Source: an uncultured Rikenellaceae bacterium (GTDB taxonomy: Bacteria; Bacteroidota; Bacteroidia; Bacteroidales; Rikenellaceae). Taken from it: a DNA stretch of 64,000 nucleotides. Within the stretch, counting starts at the first letter, position 1. Every line of letters begins with the position of its first letter. The notes below the pieces were generated by a model. That model was given only the letters and a program-made list of their open reading frames with translations. It did not search any database and had not been told where the DNA came from. The position numbers and the translations under genes are program-made. Positions 9,361 through 19,195 of the stretch are shown piece after piece. The DNA lies in contig CALUZO010000001.1 in assembly GCA_944325305.1 (NCBI GenBank), positions 104,351-168,350 of the forward strand, read 5' to 3'.

Positions 9361-10596
9361 ATGAAAGTTACGCTACGCAAGATTTTTGTTTGCACAACGC
9401 TCGCTAGTATATTTTTATTGTGTATTCCATGCACGATCCGTGCCCAAAAGGCGCATGGGGTGAAAACAATTGTCATAGACCCCGGACACGGAGGTAAGGA
9501 TGCAGGATGCGTATGGGGTAAAACATACGAAAAAGACATCGTCCTGTCGGTCGGATTGCAGTTAGGAGAGATGATAAAAAAGAATCTGCCGGACGTAAAA
9601 GTCGTTTACACGCGTGACAAAGACGTATTCGTCGATCTTTACAAACGAGGAGAACTCGCCAACAAGGTAGATGCGGATCTATTCGTTTCAATCCATGTCA
9701 ATTCCGCGGATGTAAAAAAAGGGCAGTCTGCTCCATCGGGGACAGAAACTTTCGTCATGGGAGCATCATCGGCAGACAAGAACCTCGATGTCGCCATGAG
9801 GGAAAATGACGTGATCATCTACGAAGACAACTACGAAGAAAAATACCAGGGCTACCAACCTGGATCACCCGAAAGCTTCATCATATTCTCCCTGATGCAA
9901 TACGTCAATACGGAACAAAGCATGAATCTGGCCAACATATTGCAAAAACAGTATATGAGGTCCAACATGGGGCCGGACAGAGGCGTGAAACAGAGAGGGC
10001 TGCTGGTACTCTGGCGTACGACCATGCCGAGCATATTGACCGAGATCGGCTTTATCGTGAACGAAAAAGAACGCAAGGTCATGACCTCGAAAGAAGGCCA
10101 GAAAAAGATAGCCACTTCGCTGTTCAACGCCATAAGCGAATACAAAGGCAAAATCGAGGGCAACAGCAATCCGGTGATCATAGAATCGGACCCATACGCA
10201 GATACATATTACGCAGATGAAACCGCAACCACAGCAGCCACCTCTTTTGAGGCAACCGCCCCAACAACGTCCCTTCAAAATATAGAATCCAATGTAACAA
10301 CATCGGATAAATGGACATTCGACGGCAGCTCGGACAAGATTGTCTATCGCGTACAAATATACAGCGTACCCAAAAAACTCAGCCTCGAAGGAAACGAATT
10401 GCGACCTTTCAGAGGAAGAATCACGGAACGCAAAGTCGGTAACAGCTATAAATATTACGTCGGAAGCGCGACAACATACGAAAAGGCACTGGAATTGCAG
10501 AGAGACGTAAGAAAGAGAGTCAAAGACGCATTCCTCGTGGCATTCGACGACGGCAAACAGATATCCGTAAGCGAAGCCCGCGAAAGGACCAAATAG
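9361..10596 (+). CDS. N-acetylmuramoyl-L-alanine amidase (Amidase_3) with SPOR-like tail
   Basis: A periplasmic zinc amidase that removes stem peptides from peptidoglycan during cell separation. The Amidase_3 domain spans about residues 35-265, with zinc/catalytic motifs DPGHGGKDAG, YEKDIVL, SIHVNS and TEIGFI. An E/N/T-rich linker is followed by a C-terminal SPOR-like domain (about 325-410, starting VYRVQIYS) that would bind denuded glycan. The start at 9361 is chosen because it gives a proper signal peptide (KIFVCTTLASIFLLCIP...). The frame is open back to 9253, but the extra residues are basic and unlike a coding sequence. The MCE gene follows 60 bases on, an arrangement common in Bacteroidota. 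Confidence 0.93.
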   Translation: MKVTLRKIFVCTTLASIFLLCIPCTIRAQKAHGVKTIVIDPGHGGKDAGCVWGKTYEKDIVLSVGLQLGEMIKKNLPDVKVVYTRDKDVFVDLYKRGELANKVDADLFVSIHVNSADVKKGQSAPSGTETFVMGASSADKNLDVAMRENDVIIYEDNYEEKYQGYQPGSPESFIIFSLMQYVNTEQSMNLANILQKQYMRSNMGPDRGVKQRGLLVLWRTTMPSILTEIGFIVNEKERKVMTSKEGQKKIATSLFNAISEYKGKIEGNSNPVIIESDPYADTYYADETATTAATSFEATAPTTSLQNIESNVTTSDKWTFDGSSDKIVYRVQIYSVPKKLSLEGNELRPFRGRITERKVGNSYKYYVGSATTYEKALELQRDVRKRVKDAFLVAFDDGKQISVSEARERTK

Positions 10597-10656
10597 ATTT
10601 TAAACAATGCGCCGGTAACCTTCAGGGACAGGCAATAAAAGCAACAAGTTAGGATT

Positions 10657-11598
10657 ATGATAAAATTGAAAAGAGAGGTCAAGGTCGGATTATTCGCGCT
10701 CATAACTCTTGGCGCGCTTTATTGGGGCATAAATTTTCTCAAAGGTCATGATCTGTTCTCCAAGGACAATACCTACTATGCCACATACGATCAAGTCAAC
10801 GGCATTCAGAAATCGTCTGCCATAGTCATCAAGGGATTCAAGGTAGGCGTTATCAGCGACATAACTTACGATCCGCAGCGTTCGGACAAAATCGTACTGC
10901 AATTCAGCATCAAAAACAAATTCCGGATACCGACAAATTCCACTGCAAGAATATACAGCGACGGTCTGCTGGGCGGCAAAGCTGTTGAAATAGCTCTCGG
11001 AGACTCCAAAACCTACCTCAGTGACGGTGACACACTGCCCTCTTTCCGCGAGAAGGATATCTTCGACATAGCCGGTTCGGAACTCGAATACATCAAACAG
11101 CGCCTCAACATAATGGCCAGCGATATTTCCAAAACACTTGACACGTTCAACACGCTCCTTTCCGACAATTCTGAAAATATAACGTCCACACTCGCCAACC
11201 TTTCCGAAATATCAGGGAATCTCAGCCGCATGATACAAACCGAGGAAACGAACATAAGAAACATCGTAAACAACATGAATACCTTCTCGGCATCGCTGCG
11301 CGACAACACCGATAAAATCGGAAACATCGTCACGAATGTAGAGAATTTTACCGACTCATTGCAAACGGCAAACATTCCCGCCCTCGTAAACGACCTCTCG
11401 TCAACCGTCGATCAGGTGAACGGAATATTAGCCAAAGTGAATGACAAGGAAGGAACCATGGGTAAACTATTCAGCGACGACGCACTTTACGATTCGCTCG
11501 TAGCCGCATCGTCCAACCTCTCCCTGCTTCTTCAGGACGTCAAGGAACACCCGAAACGTTACGTTCACTTCTCTATTTTCGGCCGCAAGGATAAATAA
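10657..11598 (+). CDS. MCE/MlaD-family lipid-transport protein
   Basis: A 313-residue inner-membrane-anchored protein of the MCE family, the periplasmic lipid-binding part of Mla-type phospholipid transporters. It has one N-terminal membrane helix (VKVGLFALITLGALYWGINFL) and then an MCE domain (about residues 35-115) with the typical 'VNGIQKSSAIVIKGFKVGVI' strand, quoted as GIQKSSAIV and FKVGVI, and 'YSDGLLGGKAVEI'. A long helical, coiled-coil-prone region follows (about 130-280). The permease and ATPase partners are not in this window. It lies between the amidase and mutS2 on the same strand, as in many Bacteroidota. Confidence 0.9.
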   Translation: MIKLKREVKVGLFALITLGALYWGINFLKGHDLFSKDNTYYATYDQVNGIQKSSAIVIKGFKVGVISDITYDPQRSDKIVLQFSIKNKFRIPTNSTARIYSDGLLGGKAVEIALGDSKTYLSDGDTLPSFREKDIFDIAGSELEYIKQRLNIMASDISKTLDTFNTLLSDNSENITSTLANLSEISGNLSRMIQTEETNIRNIVNNMNTFSASLRDNTDKIGNIVTNVENFTDSLQTANIPALVNDLSSTVDQVNGILAKVNDKEGTMGKLFSDDALYDSLVAASSNLSLLLQDVKEHPKRYVHFSIFGRKDK

Positions 11599-11624
11599 TC
11601 GCCCCGGGCGCATATCAAGACATC

Positions 11625-14096
11625 GTGAATCCCGAATCCAAAATAGGCTACGACCGCATCAAGGCACAGGTCGCTGCCCTCTGCACCACCGACGGCGGAC
11701 GTGAAAAGTTTCTCGACGAGAGTTTCTCGTCCGACGCAGCCACAGTATCTTCCCGCCTCCGCCTTGCCGATCAAATGCGGCAAATACTGACCATGGAGAG
11801 CGGCTTCCCAAACGGAGAGTACACCGACATCACGCTCGCAATCAAAAAAGCCGGTGTCGAAGGCAGCTTCCTCGAAGTCGGCGAGATAGCACAATTGAAG
11901 GAAGCATTGGACACCGTGTTAGAGTTGATCCGGTTCTTTGCCGCACGCAGCGAAGAGACCTATCCTGACCTCAAAAGACTCACCGAGGACATCAACGGTT
12001 TTCCAGAAATATCGAACCGCATCGAAACGATAATCGACCGCTACGGAGCCGTCAGGGATAACGCATCGGCAGAGCTCGCCTCTATCCGCCAATCCATCAG
12101 GGGGCTGGAAGGCAAGGCTTCGAGACAACTCAACCGCATACTTGCCCAAGCCCAAAGCGAAGGCATCGTAGACCCTGACGCCACTATCTCGATCCGTGAC
12201 GGACGCGCCGTCATTCCCGTAGCCGCAGTCAACAAACGCAAAATAAACGGTTTCATACACGATGAGTCGGCATCCGGACGCACCTATTATATCGAACCCG
12301 TCGAGGTGGTCGAGATCAACAACGAACTGAAAGAGTTGGAATACGCCGAACGACGCGAGATTATCCGTATCCTCACCGAATTCACCGAGTGGATCCGCCC
12401 CGACCTCGACGCCATAGCCCATTCCGGCAATTACGTGACGACCATAGACATGATACGCGCAAAGGCTCGTTTCGCCATAGCCAACGGCTGCGTGATGCCC
12501 CTTGTCTCCGACGAAGGAGTCCTTGAGCTGCGGCAAGCCCGACACCCACTGCTTGCACAAACGCTCGCCAAAGAAAAAAAAGAAGTGGTTCCGCTCGACT
12601 TAACGCTTACCCCCAAAAAACATATTCTTATCATCTCCGGGCCCAATGCAGGTGGCAAATCGGTAGTACTGAAAACCGTCGGATTGCTTCAATGGATGTT
12701 CCAGAGCGGCATGCCAATTCCCGCCCTCGAAAACTCACAGTTACCGCTATTCGACAATATCTTTATAGACATCGGCGACGAGCAATCCATCGACAACGAC
12801 CTCAGTACGTACAGTTCGCACCTGCTGAACATGAAAGATATGCTGAGGGAATCTACCGCCCGGTCGCTCGTCCTGATCGACGAATTCGGCACCGGAACCG
12901 AACCCGTACTCGGCGGTGCAATAGCCGAAGCAATACTCGAAAAACTCGAAAGCAAAGGATGTTACGGCGTAATTACAACCCACTACTCCAACCTTAAATA
13001 CTATGCTGGCAAGTCCGACGGCACGGTCAACGGTGCCATGGCGTTCGACGTTCAGAATATCCGCCCGTTGTTCCGTCTCGAAATGGGCAAACCCGGCAGT
13101 TCGTTCGCTATCGAAATAGCCCGAAAAATAGGCCTGCCCGAAGATATTATCCGTTCGGCGTCGGACAAAGCGGGAAACGAACATGTCAACATAGAAAAAC
13201 AACTGCGCGAGATAGCACGCGACAAGCGTTACTGGGAACAGAAACGAGACCGCATACGAATCGCCGACCGCAAGGTAGAGGAGTTGGAACAGCGCTATGC
13301 CGAGCAACTGGCATCTATAAAGGAACAGCGGGCGGCTATAATCAAACAGGCAAAAGCCGAGGCCGAGAAAATAACTGCCGAGGCCAACAGGCAGATCGAG
13401 AACGCAATAAAGGTAATACGCGAATCCCAGGCCGACAAAGAACTTACGCGTCTGGCTCGTAAGGAGATAGATGATTTCCGCGAGGCCCTTGCAACCGAAC
13501 GCGAGGATCCCGAAGCCCAAGCACGTATCGAACGTGAGATGGAACGCATAGCGGAACGCCAGAAACGCCGCGCAGAGAGACAGCGAACACCGAAAGAAAA
13601 ACCAGCAGAACAGACACCTCCGCCAATGCTTCCCGAGAAAGGGTGCAAAGTGCGCATGGATGGACAGATCGTGGTAGGCGAGGTGCAGAACATAAAAGGC
13701 AAGAAAGCTCAGGTAGCCTTCGGGCAGATACTTACGACAGTGCCGTTGGATAAGCTCACTGTCGTTTCCAACTCCGAATTCCGGAATCAGGTGCGATCGA
13801 AAACGGCGACAATAAACGTGAGCGCTGACGTATCGCAGCGAAAACTGAATTTCCGTCAGAATATCGACGTGCGCGGAATGCGTGCCGCCGAAGCCCTGGA
13901 GACAGTCGAAGACTTCATAGACGATGCCATCATGGTCGGAGCGACCGATCTGCGCATACTCCACGGGAAAGGCACCGGTGCGCTAAAAGAAGAGATAAGG
14001 CGCTACCTGCGATCTCTGGATGTCGTGGTGACTGCCGAGGATGAACACGTCGAACAAGGCGGTGCAGGAATCACCGTGGTAAAACTATCCCTGTAA
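11625..14096 (+). CDS. mutS2: Endonuclease MutS2
   Basis: A MutS-family ATPase with a C-terminal Smr nuclease domain, linked to suppression of homologous recombination and, in some bacteria, to rescue of collided ribosomes. It starts with GTG at 11625. The clamp/lever helices come first, then the ATPase domain with Walker A GPNAGGKS (about residue 338), LIDEFGTGTEP as Walker B, and TTHYSNLK. A highly charged coiled coil follows (about 520-670), then a KOW-like segment and the Smr domain (about 745-823) with NIDVRGMRAAEA and LHGKGTGAL. The 823-residue length is typical. It lies 26 bases after the MCE gene and is likely cotranscribed with it. Confidence 0.96.
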   Translation: MNPESKIGYDRIKAQVAALCTTDGGREKFLDESFSSDAATVSSRLRLADQMRQILTMESGFPNGEYTDITLAIKKAGVEGSFLEVGEIAQLKEALDTVLELIRFFAARSEETYPDLKRLTEDINGFPEISNRIETIIDRYGAVRDNASAELASIRQSIRGLEGKASRQLNRILAQAQSEGIVDPDATISIRDGRAVIPVAAVNKRKINGFIHDESASGRTYYIEPVEVVEINNELKELEYAERREIIRILTEFTEWIRPDLDAIAHSGNYVTTIDMIRAKARFAIANGCVMPLVSDEGVLELRQARHPLLAQTLAKEKKEVVPLDLTLTPKKHILIISGPNAGGKSVVLKTVGLLQWMFQSGMPIPALENSQLPLFDNIFIDIGDEQSIDNDLSTYSSHLLNMKDMLRESTARSLVLIDEFGTGTEPVLGGAIAEAILEKLESKGCYGVITTHYSNLKYYAGKSDGTVNGAMAFDVQNIRPLFRLEMGKPGSSFAIEIARKIGLPEDIIRSASDKAGNEHVNIEKQLREIARDKRYWEQKRDRIRIADRKVEELEQRYAEQLASIKEQRAAIIKQAKAEAEKITAEANRQIENAIKVIRESQADKELTRLARKEIDDFREALATEREDPEAQARIEREMERIAERQKRRAERQRTPKEKPAEQTPPPMLPEKGCKVRMDGQIVVGEVQNIKGKKAQVAFGQILTTVPLDKLTVVSNSEFRNQVRSKTATINVSADVSQRKLNFRQNIDVRGMRAAEALETVEDFIDDAIMVGATDLRILHGKGTGALKEEIRRYLRSLDVVVTAEDEHVEQGGAGITVVKLSL

Positions 14097-14442
14097 CAGG
14101 ATAACACAAGTATCTGCTTTGCCGATGTCGATACAGCCCACGTCAGAAACCGGACTCCGTGTGTAGACAACCGCCTATTTGTGCTGCCGACATACCGATT
14201 TACATAAAGCCAAGCGAAGAGATATAACAGTCGCACGAAAAGACCATCGGATCATCATCCTCTCAATCCGCATGCAAATGAGTCCGCCGCCTTATTTCAT
14301 TGGGACCGATCCATATCTTAAGTTACGTTTCTGTGAATGCACCGCAAAACCGGTCATAACCAATCTTTTGAACGGGGTTCCTACGCTGCAAAGAATCTCG
14401 TTCAACACTCGGCATCGCACTCTCAGGCACGAATCCTTTTTA
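14097..14442. other. Convergent intergenic region, no gene seen
   Basis: About 345 bases separate the mutS2 and fhs stop codons. No hairpin followed by T's stands out. A plus-strand open frame that begins here runs antisense into fhs and has no coding character. Confidence 0.55.
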
Positions 14443-16104
14443 TTAGAACAATCCTGTAATTTTGCCGTCCACATCCACGTCGATCATTTCCGAAGCTGGA
14501 GTTTCCGGCAGACCCGGCATACGCATTATCTGGCCGGTAATAGGTATCAGAAAACCTGCCCCGGAAGCTATCTCTATCTCCCGCACCGTTATGACGAAAT
14601 CTTTGGGCCGGCCTAACAGTTCCGGATTGTCCGAGAGCGATTTCTGAGTCTTAGCCATACATATAGCCAACCCGTCAAGTCCCAGAGAGTGTATCTTTTC
14701 GAGATCGGCTTTAGCCCTGGGACTGTAATCGACCGCTTCCGCACCGTATATCGTTTTGGCAATGGTCTCTATCTTGCTTTTTACGCTGTCCTTGAGGCTA
14801 TATAGCGGTTTGAACGGTTTTGCATCCCGGTTTACGACCTCAGCCACCAATCCGGCAAGATCTTCGGCCCCTGCCCCGCCTTTGCCCCACACATCGGCAA
14901 CAGCTGCAGGCACGCCCTTTTCTCGACAATATTCGAGCAAAAAGCCTATCTCCTCCTTACTGTCATCGGCAAAAAGATTTATCGCAACAATCGGCGTCAG
15001 TCCGAAAGCACGTATGTTCTCGAGATGTTTCTCGAGATTCGGCAACCCTTTTGCCAATGCTTCGACATCGGGTTGTTTCAAAGCGGCCAACGGTTTACCG
15101 CCGTGGTATTTCAACGCCCTCACGGTAGCCACAAGCACAACGGCCTGAGGCGATATCCCTGCTGCCCGGCACTTTATGTCGAGAAACTTTTCGGCTCCGA
15201 GATCGAATCCGAAACCTGCCTCCGTCACCGTGTAATCTGCAAGCGAAAGACCGGTCTGCGTCGCCACTACCGTATTGGTTCCCTGCGCTATATTGGCAAA
15301 CGGACCTCCATGGATAATCGCCGGTGTATTTTCGATGGTCTGCACCAGATTGGGTTTGAAAGCATCTTTGAGCAATGCGGCCATTGCACCGTGAGCCTTC
15401 AGATCCCGTGCATACACGGGTTTCTTGTCATAGGTCATTCCCACGAAGATATTCCCGAGACGTTCCTTCAGGTCGGCAAAATCGGAAGAGATACAAAGTA
15501 TCGCCATAACCTCCGAGGCCGCCGTAATATCGAAGCCCGTTTCGCGCGGGACTCCGTTGGAGAGGCCGCCCAAACCTACCACGATATTCCTCAGTGCGCG
15601 GTCGTTCATATCCATAACGCGTTTCCATGACACGCTTCGCGGGTCTATCCCGAGCGACCGTGTTTTGCTCTGAAGATTATTGTCGATTATTGCCGCCAGA
15701 AGATTATGAGCCTTCTCGACAACCGAGAAATCTCCCGTAAAGTGCAGATTTATGTCCTCCATGGGCAACAGCTGCGAATATCCGCCACCTGTAGCCCCTC
15801 CCTTTATCCCGAATACAGGACCGAGCGAAGGTTCGCGGAGTACCACAACCGATTGCTTGCCAATCCTGTTGAGGCCCTGTGCAAGGCCTATCGAAACTGT
15901 AGTTTTGCCTTCACCGGCCGGAGTCGGCGAGATTGCAGACACCAGAATCAATTTGCCAAACTTTTTGCGATCTATATATTTTAAGGGTATCTTGGCCTTG
16001 TACTTGCCATACAGTTCCAAATCCTCAGTATCGAGTCCGAGTTTTTCGGCTATATCCACAATAGGTTTCATAGTCGCTTTGTGCGCAATCTCGAGGTCGG
16101 TCAT
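14443..16104 (-). CDS. fhs: Formate-tetrahydrofolate ligase
   Basis: Catalyses ATP-dependent formylation of tetrahydrofolate to 10-formyl-THF, feeding one-carbon units to purine and fMet synthesis. The 553-residue protein has the family's P-loop SPTPAGEGKTTVSIG (about residue 60) and the conserved 'REPSLGPVFGIKGGATGGGY' region, quoted as REPSLGPVFG and KGGATGGGY. The C-terminus GAGFLIPITGQIMRMPGLP is also diagnostic. The start at 16104 (MTDLEIAHKA) is supported by an excellent promoter at 16130-16161 that leaves a 19-base leader. The open frame continues to 16188, across the promoter, so the longer start is rejected. Confidence 0.97.
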   Translation of the reverse strand: MTDLEIAHKATMKPIVDIAEKLGLDTEDLELYGKYKAKIPLKYIDRKKFGKLILVSAISPTPAGEGKTTVSIGLAQGLNRIGKQSVVVLREPSLGPVFGIKGGATGGGYSQLLPMEDINLHFTGDFSVVEKAHNLLAAIIDNNLQSKTRSLGIDPRSVSWKRVMDMNDRALRNIVVGLGGLSNGVPRETGFDITAASEVMAILCISSDFADLKERLGNIFVGMTYDKKPVYARDLKAHGAMAALLKDAFKPNLVQTIENTPAIIHGGPFANIAQGTNTVVATQTGLSLADYTVTEAGFGFDLGAEKFLDIKCRAAGISPQAVVLVATVRALKYHGGKPLAALKQPDVEALAKGLPNLEKHLENIRAFGLTPIVAINLFADDSKEEIGFLLEYCREKGVPAAVADVWGKGGAGAEDLAGLVAEVVNRDAKPFKPLYSLKDSVKSKIETIAKTIYGAEAVDYSPRAKADLEKIHSLGLDGLAICMAKTQKSLSDNPELLGRPKDFVITVREIEIASGAGFLIPITGQIMRMPGLPETPASEMIDVDVDGKITGLF

Positions 16105-16129
16105 AATCGTTTTTTTATATTTGCAGACC

Positions 16130-16161
16130 CAAATATAATGAACCGAGTTCGCAAAAACAAA
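16130..16161 (-). promoter_or_regulatory. Promoter of fhs
   Basis: On the minus strand TTTG (16158-16161) and TATATTTG (16130-16137) are separated by 20 bases, a full match to the Bacteroidota pattern. Transcription should start near 16123, 19 bases before the fhs ATG. Confidence 0.8.
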
Positions 16162-16232
16162 CAACCGAACCAAGCTAAATCGGCTCACGCATATTTAACC
16201 GCAGCCAAATCGCATAATAGACAATTTTGCCA

Positions 16233-16240
16233 TATCTTTG
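16233..16240 (+). promoter_or_regulatory. -7 box of mqnC, abutting the start codon
   Basis: TATCTTTG ends six bases before the mqnC ATG at 16247. If the usual seven-base distance holds, transcription starts at the ATG itself. No TTTG is present at the -33 position, so the call rests on the -7 element alone. Confidence 0.45.
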
Positions 16241-16246
16241 TGAGCG

Positions 16247-17353
16247 ATGGAACTTGACAAAACATTTTTGAAGGCCCTGAGGCGCGAACCTCTCACCGAG
16301 GACGAGGCATTGCACCTCTATCTCGACGCAGAAACCGCCGAATTGGCAACCGTGGCCGATGCGCTCAGACGCGAAAGCGTGCCCGACCCTACCGTGGTGA
16401 CATGGCAGATAGACCGTAACGTCAATATAACGAATGTCTGCATTTCGGGCTGCAAGTTCTGTAATTTCCACTGCAAACCACACCAGAAAGATCTCGCCTT
16501 CATAACATCCATCGAAGAATATTCCCGTAAAATCGAGGAGATGCTTGCACTGGGGGGCGACCAGTTGCTGCTTCAAGGCGGACTTCACCCGAAACTCGGC
16601 ATCACATATTACGAGGGTCTATTCCGTGAACTCAAACGGCTCTACCCTAACGTAAAACTGCACGCACTCGGGCCTCCAGAGATCGCCCACATAGCCCGAA
16701 TAAGCGGCATAAGTACGGACGAAACTCTGCAAAGACTTGTCGATGCAGGACTCGAATCTCTGCCGGGAGCCGGAGCCGAGATTCTGGTCGACGATGTACG
16801 GAAACGCATCTCTCCGGGGAAACCGTCGGTCAAGGAGTGGCTCGACGTTATGCGCTCTGCGCATAAAATGGGACTTGCCACCTCGGCTACCATGATGTAC
16901 GGACACATGGAAACTCCCCGGCACCGTATCCGCCATCTTATGAGCATACGCGATCTGCAGGCCGAATGCCCGCAAGGCAAACCCGGATTTCTGGCTTTCA
17001 TTCCCTGGATATTCGCCAGCAGAGGTACGGAGCTTGAACAGGAAGGTATCACAGCATCCTTCTCCCCGACCGAATATATACGCGTCATAGCCATCAGCCG
17101 AATCGTACTCTATAACATCCGCAATATCCAGGCTTCGTGGCTCACCGTCGGCAAACAAACAGCACAGGTAGCGCTCCATTCCGGTGCGAACGACATGGGG
17201 TCCATAATGATAGAAGAGAACGTCGTATCGTCGGCAGGGGCACGCAACAGTTTCGACGCTGAAGGGATACAGGCTGCCATCCGCGAGGCTGGTTTCACTC
17301 CGCAACTGCGTGACCAGCAATACAGGCCAAGGGAATACAGCCCCCACCGCTAA
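16247..17353 (+). CDS. mqnC: Cyclic dehypoxanthinyl futalosine synthase (MqnC)
   Basis: A radical SAM enzyme of the futalosine route to menaquinone: it cyclises dehypoxanthine futalosine. The 4Fe-4S site is CISGCKFCNF (CX3CX2C, about residue 66). The family pattern continues with LLQGGLHP, LGPPEI, SLPGAGAEIL and MYGHMETPRHRI. The 368-residue length is normal. It resembles MqnE encoded at 20090-21217, but the combination of FHCKPHQKD after the cluster, GGLHP, and GAGAEILVDDVRK assigns this copy to MqnC. It lies divergent from fhs and convergent with ndk. The other pathway genes (mqnA, mqnB, mqnD) are not in the window. Confidence 0.9.
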   Translation: MELDKTFLKALRREPLTEDEALHLYLDAETAELATVADALRRESVPDPTVVTWQIDRNVNITNVCISGCKFCNFHCKPHQKDLAFITSIEEYSRKIEEMLALGGDQLLLQGGLHPKLGITYYEGLFRELKRLYPNVKLHALGPPEIAHIARISGISTDETLQRLVDAGLESLPGAGAEILVDDVRKRISPGKPSVKEWLDVMRSAHKMGLATSATMMYGHMETPRHRIRHLMSIRDLQAECPQGKPGFLAFIPWIFASRGTELEQEGITASFSPTEYIRVIAISRIVLYNIRNIQASWLTVGKQTAQVALHSGANDMGSIMIEENVVSSAGARNSFDAEGIQAAIREAGFTPQLRDQQYRPREYSPHR

Positions 17354-17381
17354 CGGTTACAAAAATTGCTGACAGAAGAGG

Positions 17382-17828
17382 CTACTCAAACGAGCAGGGC
17401 GAATAATCTACCTCGACGATCTCTTTCTCATCGAAAAACTGTTTCCACTCTTTCTCGGCGTTTTCCGCACAATCCGATGCATGGATAGCATTTCGCGTAA
17501 GATCTGTTCCGAACATGCGACGGATGGTACCCTCGTCGGCATTACGGGGATCTGTCGCACCGACAAGTCTTCGTAACGAATCCACGGCATCCTCGCCCTC
17601 GAGCAAAGCGACAACTATCGCCCCCGATGTCATATATGTCGACAACGCTTCGAAAAACGGCTTGCCCCTGTGTACGGCATAGAACCGAGCCGCATCGTTA
17701 CGGTTCATGAATGTCATCTTCATGGCACGGATCGTAAAACCGTCGGCAAGAATCATGTCAAGTATCTTGCCCGTATAACCCCCTGCCACGGCATCGGGTT
17801 TTATTATGGTGAAGGTTCTCGTCTTCAT
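17382..17828 (-). CDS. ndk: Nucleoside diphosphate kinase
   Basis: Transfers the gamma-phosphate of ATP to NDPs through a phosphohistidine. The 148-residue sequence begins TFTIIKPDAV, a family signature. The nucleotide-site arginines appear in GATDPRNADEGTIRRMFG, and the catalytic histidine is in NAIHASD (about residue 115). The protein is complete. It ends 28 bases from the convergent mqnC stop. No clear promoter box is visible upstream, and the rluD gene ends 212 bases away on the same strand, so weak read-through from that operon is possible. Confidence 0.97.
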   Translation of the reverse strand: MKTRTFTIIKPDAVAGGYTGKILDMILADGFTIRAMKMTFMNRNDAARFYAVHRGKPFFEALSTYMTSGAIVVALLEGEDAVDSLRRLVGATDPRNADEGTIRRMFGTDLTRNAIHASDCAENAEKEWKQFFDEKEIVEVDYSPCSFE

Positions 17829-18040
17829 GGCATTTTTTTACACCCACACATGCAATTATCCGGCCAACCGGGCTATCCACAAAGTCAATAAGCGGCAAAA
17901 CAATAAATTCGAGAAAACAGACGCTGCGATGCGCAGTCAATGGTCAGTAAGAATCTCTCCGACCCGGACGAGACAGCAATATTTCCGTTGCTCCGCAATG
18001 CGCAGACAAAAGAGATGTGCAAAACAAACTACACGCGCAT

Positions 18041-19183
18041 CTACTCCTCTTCGGTAAAAGTGTCGCGATTGGCCGTATAGGTATCCCATTTATCGAGCAC
18101 CTGCTGCATATCGTCGGGCAAAGAGCTCTCGAAATAGATATTTTCGCGAGTAGACGGGTGTACGAAACCGAGGCTACGGGCATGCAAGGCATGACGCGGC
18201 ATAATACTGAAACAGTTTTCGACAAACTGCCTGTATTTGCTGAATGTGGTTCCCTTGAGTATACGGTCGCCGCCGTAACGCTCGTCGTTGAAAAGCGGAT
18301 GACCTATATATTCCATGTGGACCCTGATCTGATGCGTACGTCCTGTCTCCAGTTTAAGTTCCAGCAGCGTAACGTAGCCGTAACGTTTCAGAACCCTATA
18401 GTGTGTAACCGCATGTTTTCCGTCGCTTCCGTCGGGGAATACGGCCATTTTGAGTCTGTCGCGGTGACTGCGTCCGATATTGCCTTCGACAGTCCCTTCG
18501 TCCTCTTCGAAGTTACCCCACACGAGTGCTACATAACGCCGCTCTATGGTATGATCGAAAAACTGCTTGGCAAGCCGTGCATGCGCCTTCTCGTTTTTGG
18601 CAATGACCAACAAACCCGAGGTATTCTTGTCTATGCGATGGACAAGCCCTGCCCTTATGTCCCCGTCCTGAAACAGAGACAGGTCTTTGAGGTGCCATGT
18701 GAGGGCGTTGACCAGGGTGCCGCTATAATTGCCGTGACCCGGATGAACCACCATCCCGGCGGCTTTGTTCACGATAAGCAGATCGTCATCCTCGTATGGA
18801 ATCTCGAGAGGAATGTCTTCCGCGATTATCTCCACCTCGCGACGTGGATACGGCATCACTATCTGTATGACGTCGAGCGGTTTGACCTTATAGCTCGACT
18901 TTACAGGACTACCATTCACAAGAATATTGCCGTTGTCGGCCGCCGTCTGGATCCTGTTGCGGGTGGCATTCTCCATCCGTGCTGTGAGATACTTGTCTAT
19001 GCGCAGCATGGCCTGCCCCTTGTCGACAGTGACCGAAAAATGTTCGTAGAGTTCGTCCTGCTGTTCTTCGTCGTCCAAGAGAAGATCGGCGGTATCCATT
19101 TCCGTATCGGTCGCCGGACACGTTATGTCTGCAACATTGTCCTGCTGACTTTTCTGAAGCACGCGACTTTTCACCTCTGCCAC
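18041..19183 (-). CDS. rluD: 23S rRNA pseudouridine synthase RluD
   Basis: Isomerises uridines to pseudouridine in 23S rRNA helix 69 (RluD class). An acidic N-terminal extension of about 45 residues precedes an S4-like RNA-binding domain (about 55-115, 'RIDKYLTARM') and the RluA/RluD catalytic domain with the diagnostic HRIDKNTSGLL containing the catalytic aspartate (about residue 200). The RTHQIRVHM motif also fits. The length of 380 residues is slightly long because of the acidic extension. It is the third gene of an operon with mqnE and the PASTA protein (12-base gap to the latter). Confidence 0.93.
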   Translation of the reverse strand: MAEVKSRVLQKSQQDNVADITCPATDTEMDTADLLLDDEEQQDELYEHFSVTVDKGQAMLRIDKYLTARMENATRNRIQTAADNGNILVNGSPVKSSYKVKPLDVIQIVMPYPRREVEIIAEDIPLEIPYEDDDLLIVNKAAGMVVHPGHGNYSGTLVNALTWHLKDLSLFQDGDIRAGLVHRIDKNTSGLLVIAKNEKAHARLAKQFFDHTIERRYVALVWGNFEEDEGTVEGNIGRSHRDRLKMAVFPDGSDGKHAVTHYRVLKRYGYVTLLELKLETGRTHQIRVHMEYIGHPLFNDERYGGDRILKGTTFSKYRQFVENCFSIMPRHALHARSLGFVHPSTRENIYFESSLPDDMQQVLDKWDTYTANRDTFTEEE

Positions 19184-19195
19184 CTTCCCGTCCTA

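Noticed and set aside
14179..14616. 145-codon plus-strand frame over the fhs end
   Set aside because: It is antisense to fhs and has no coding features of its own.
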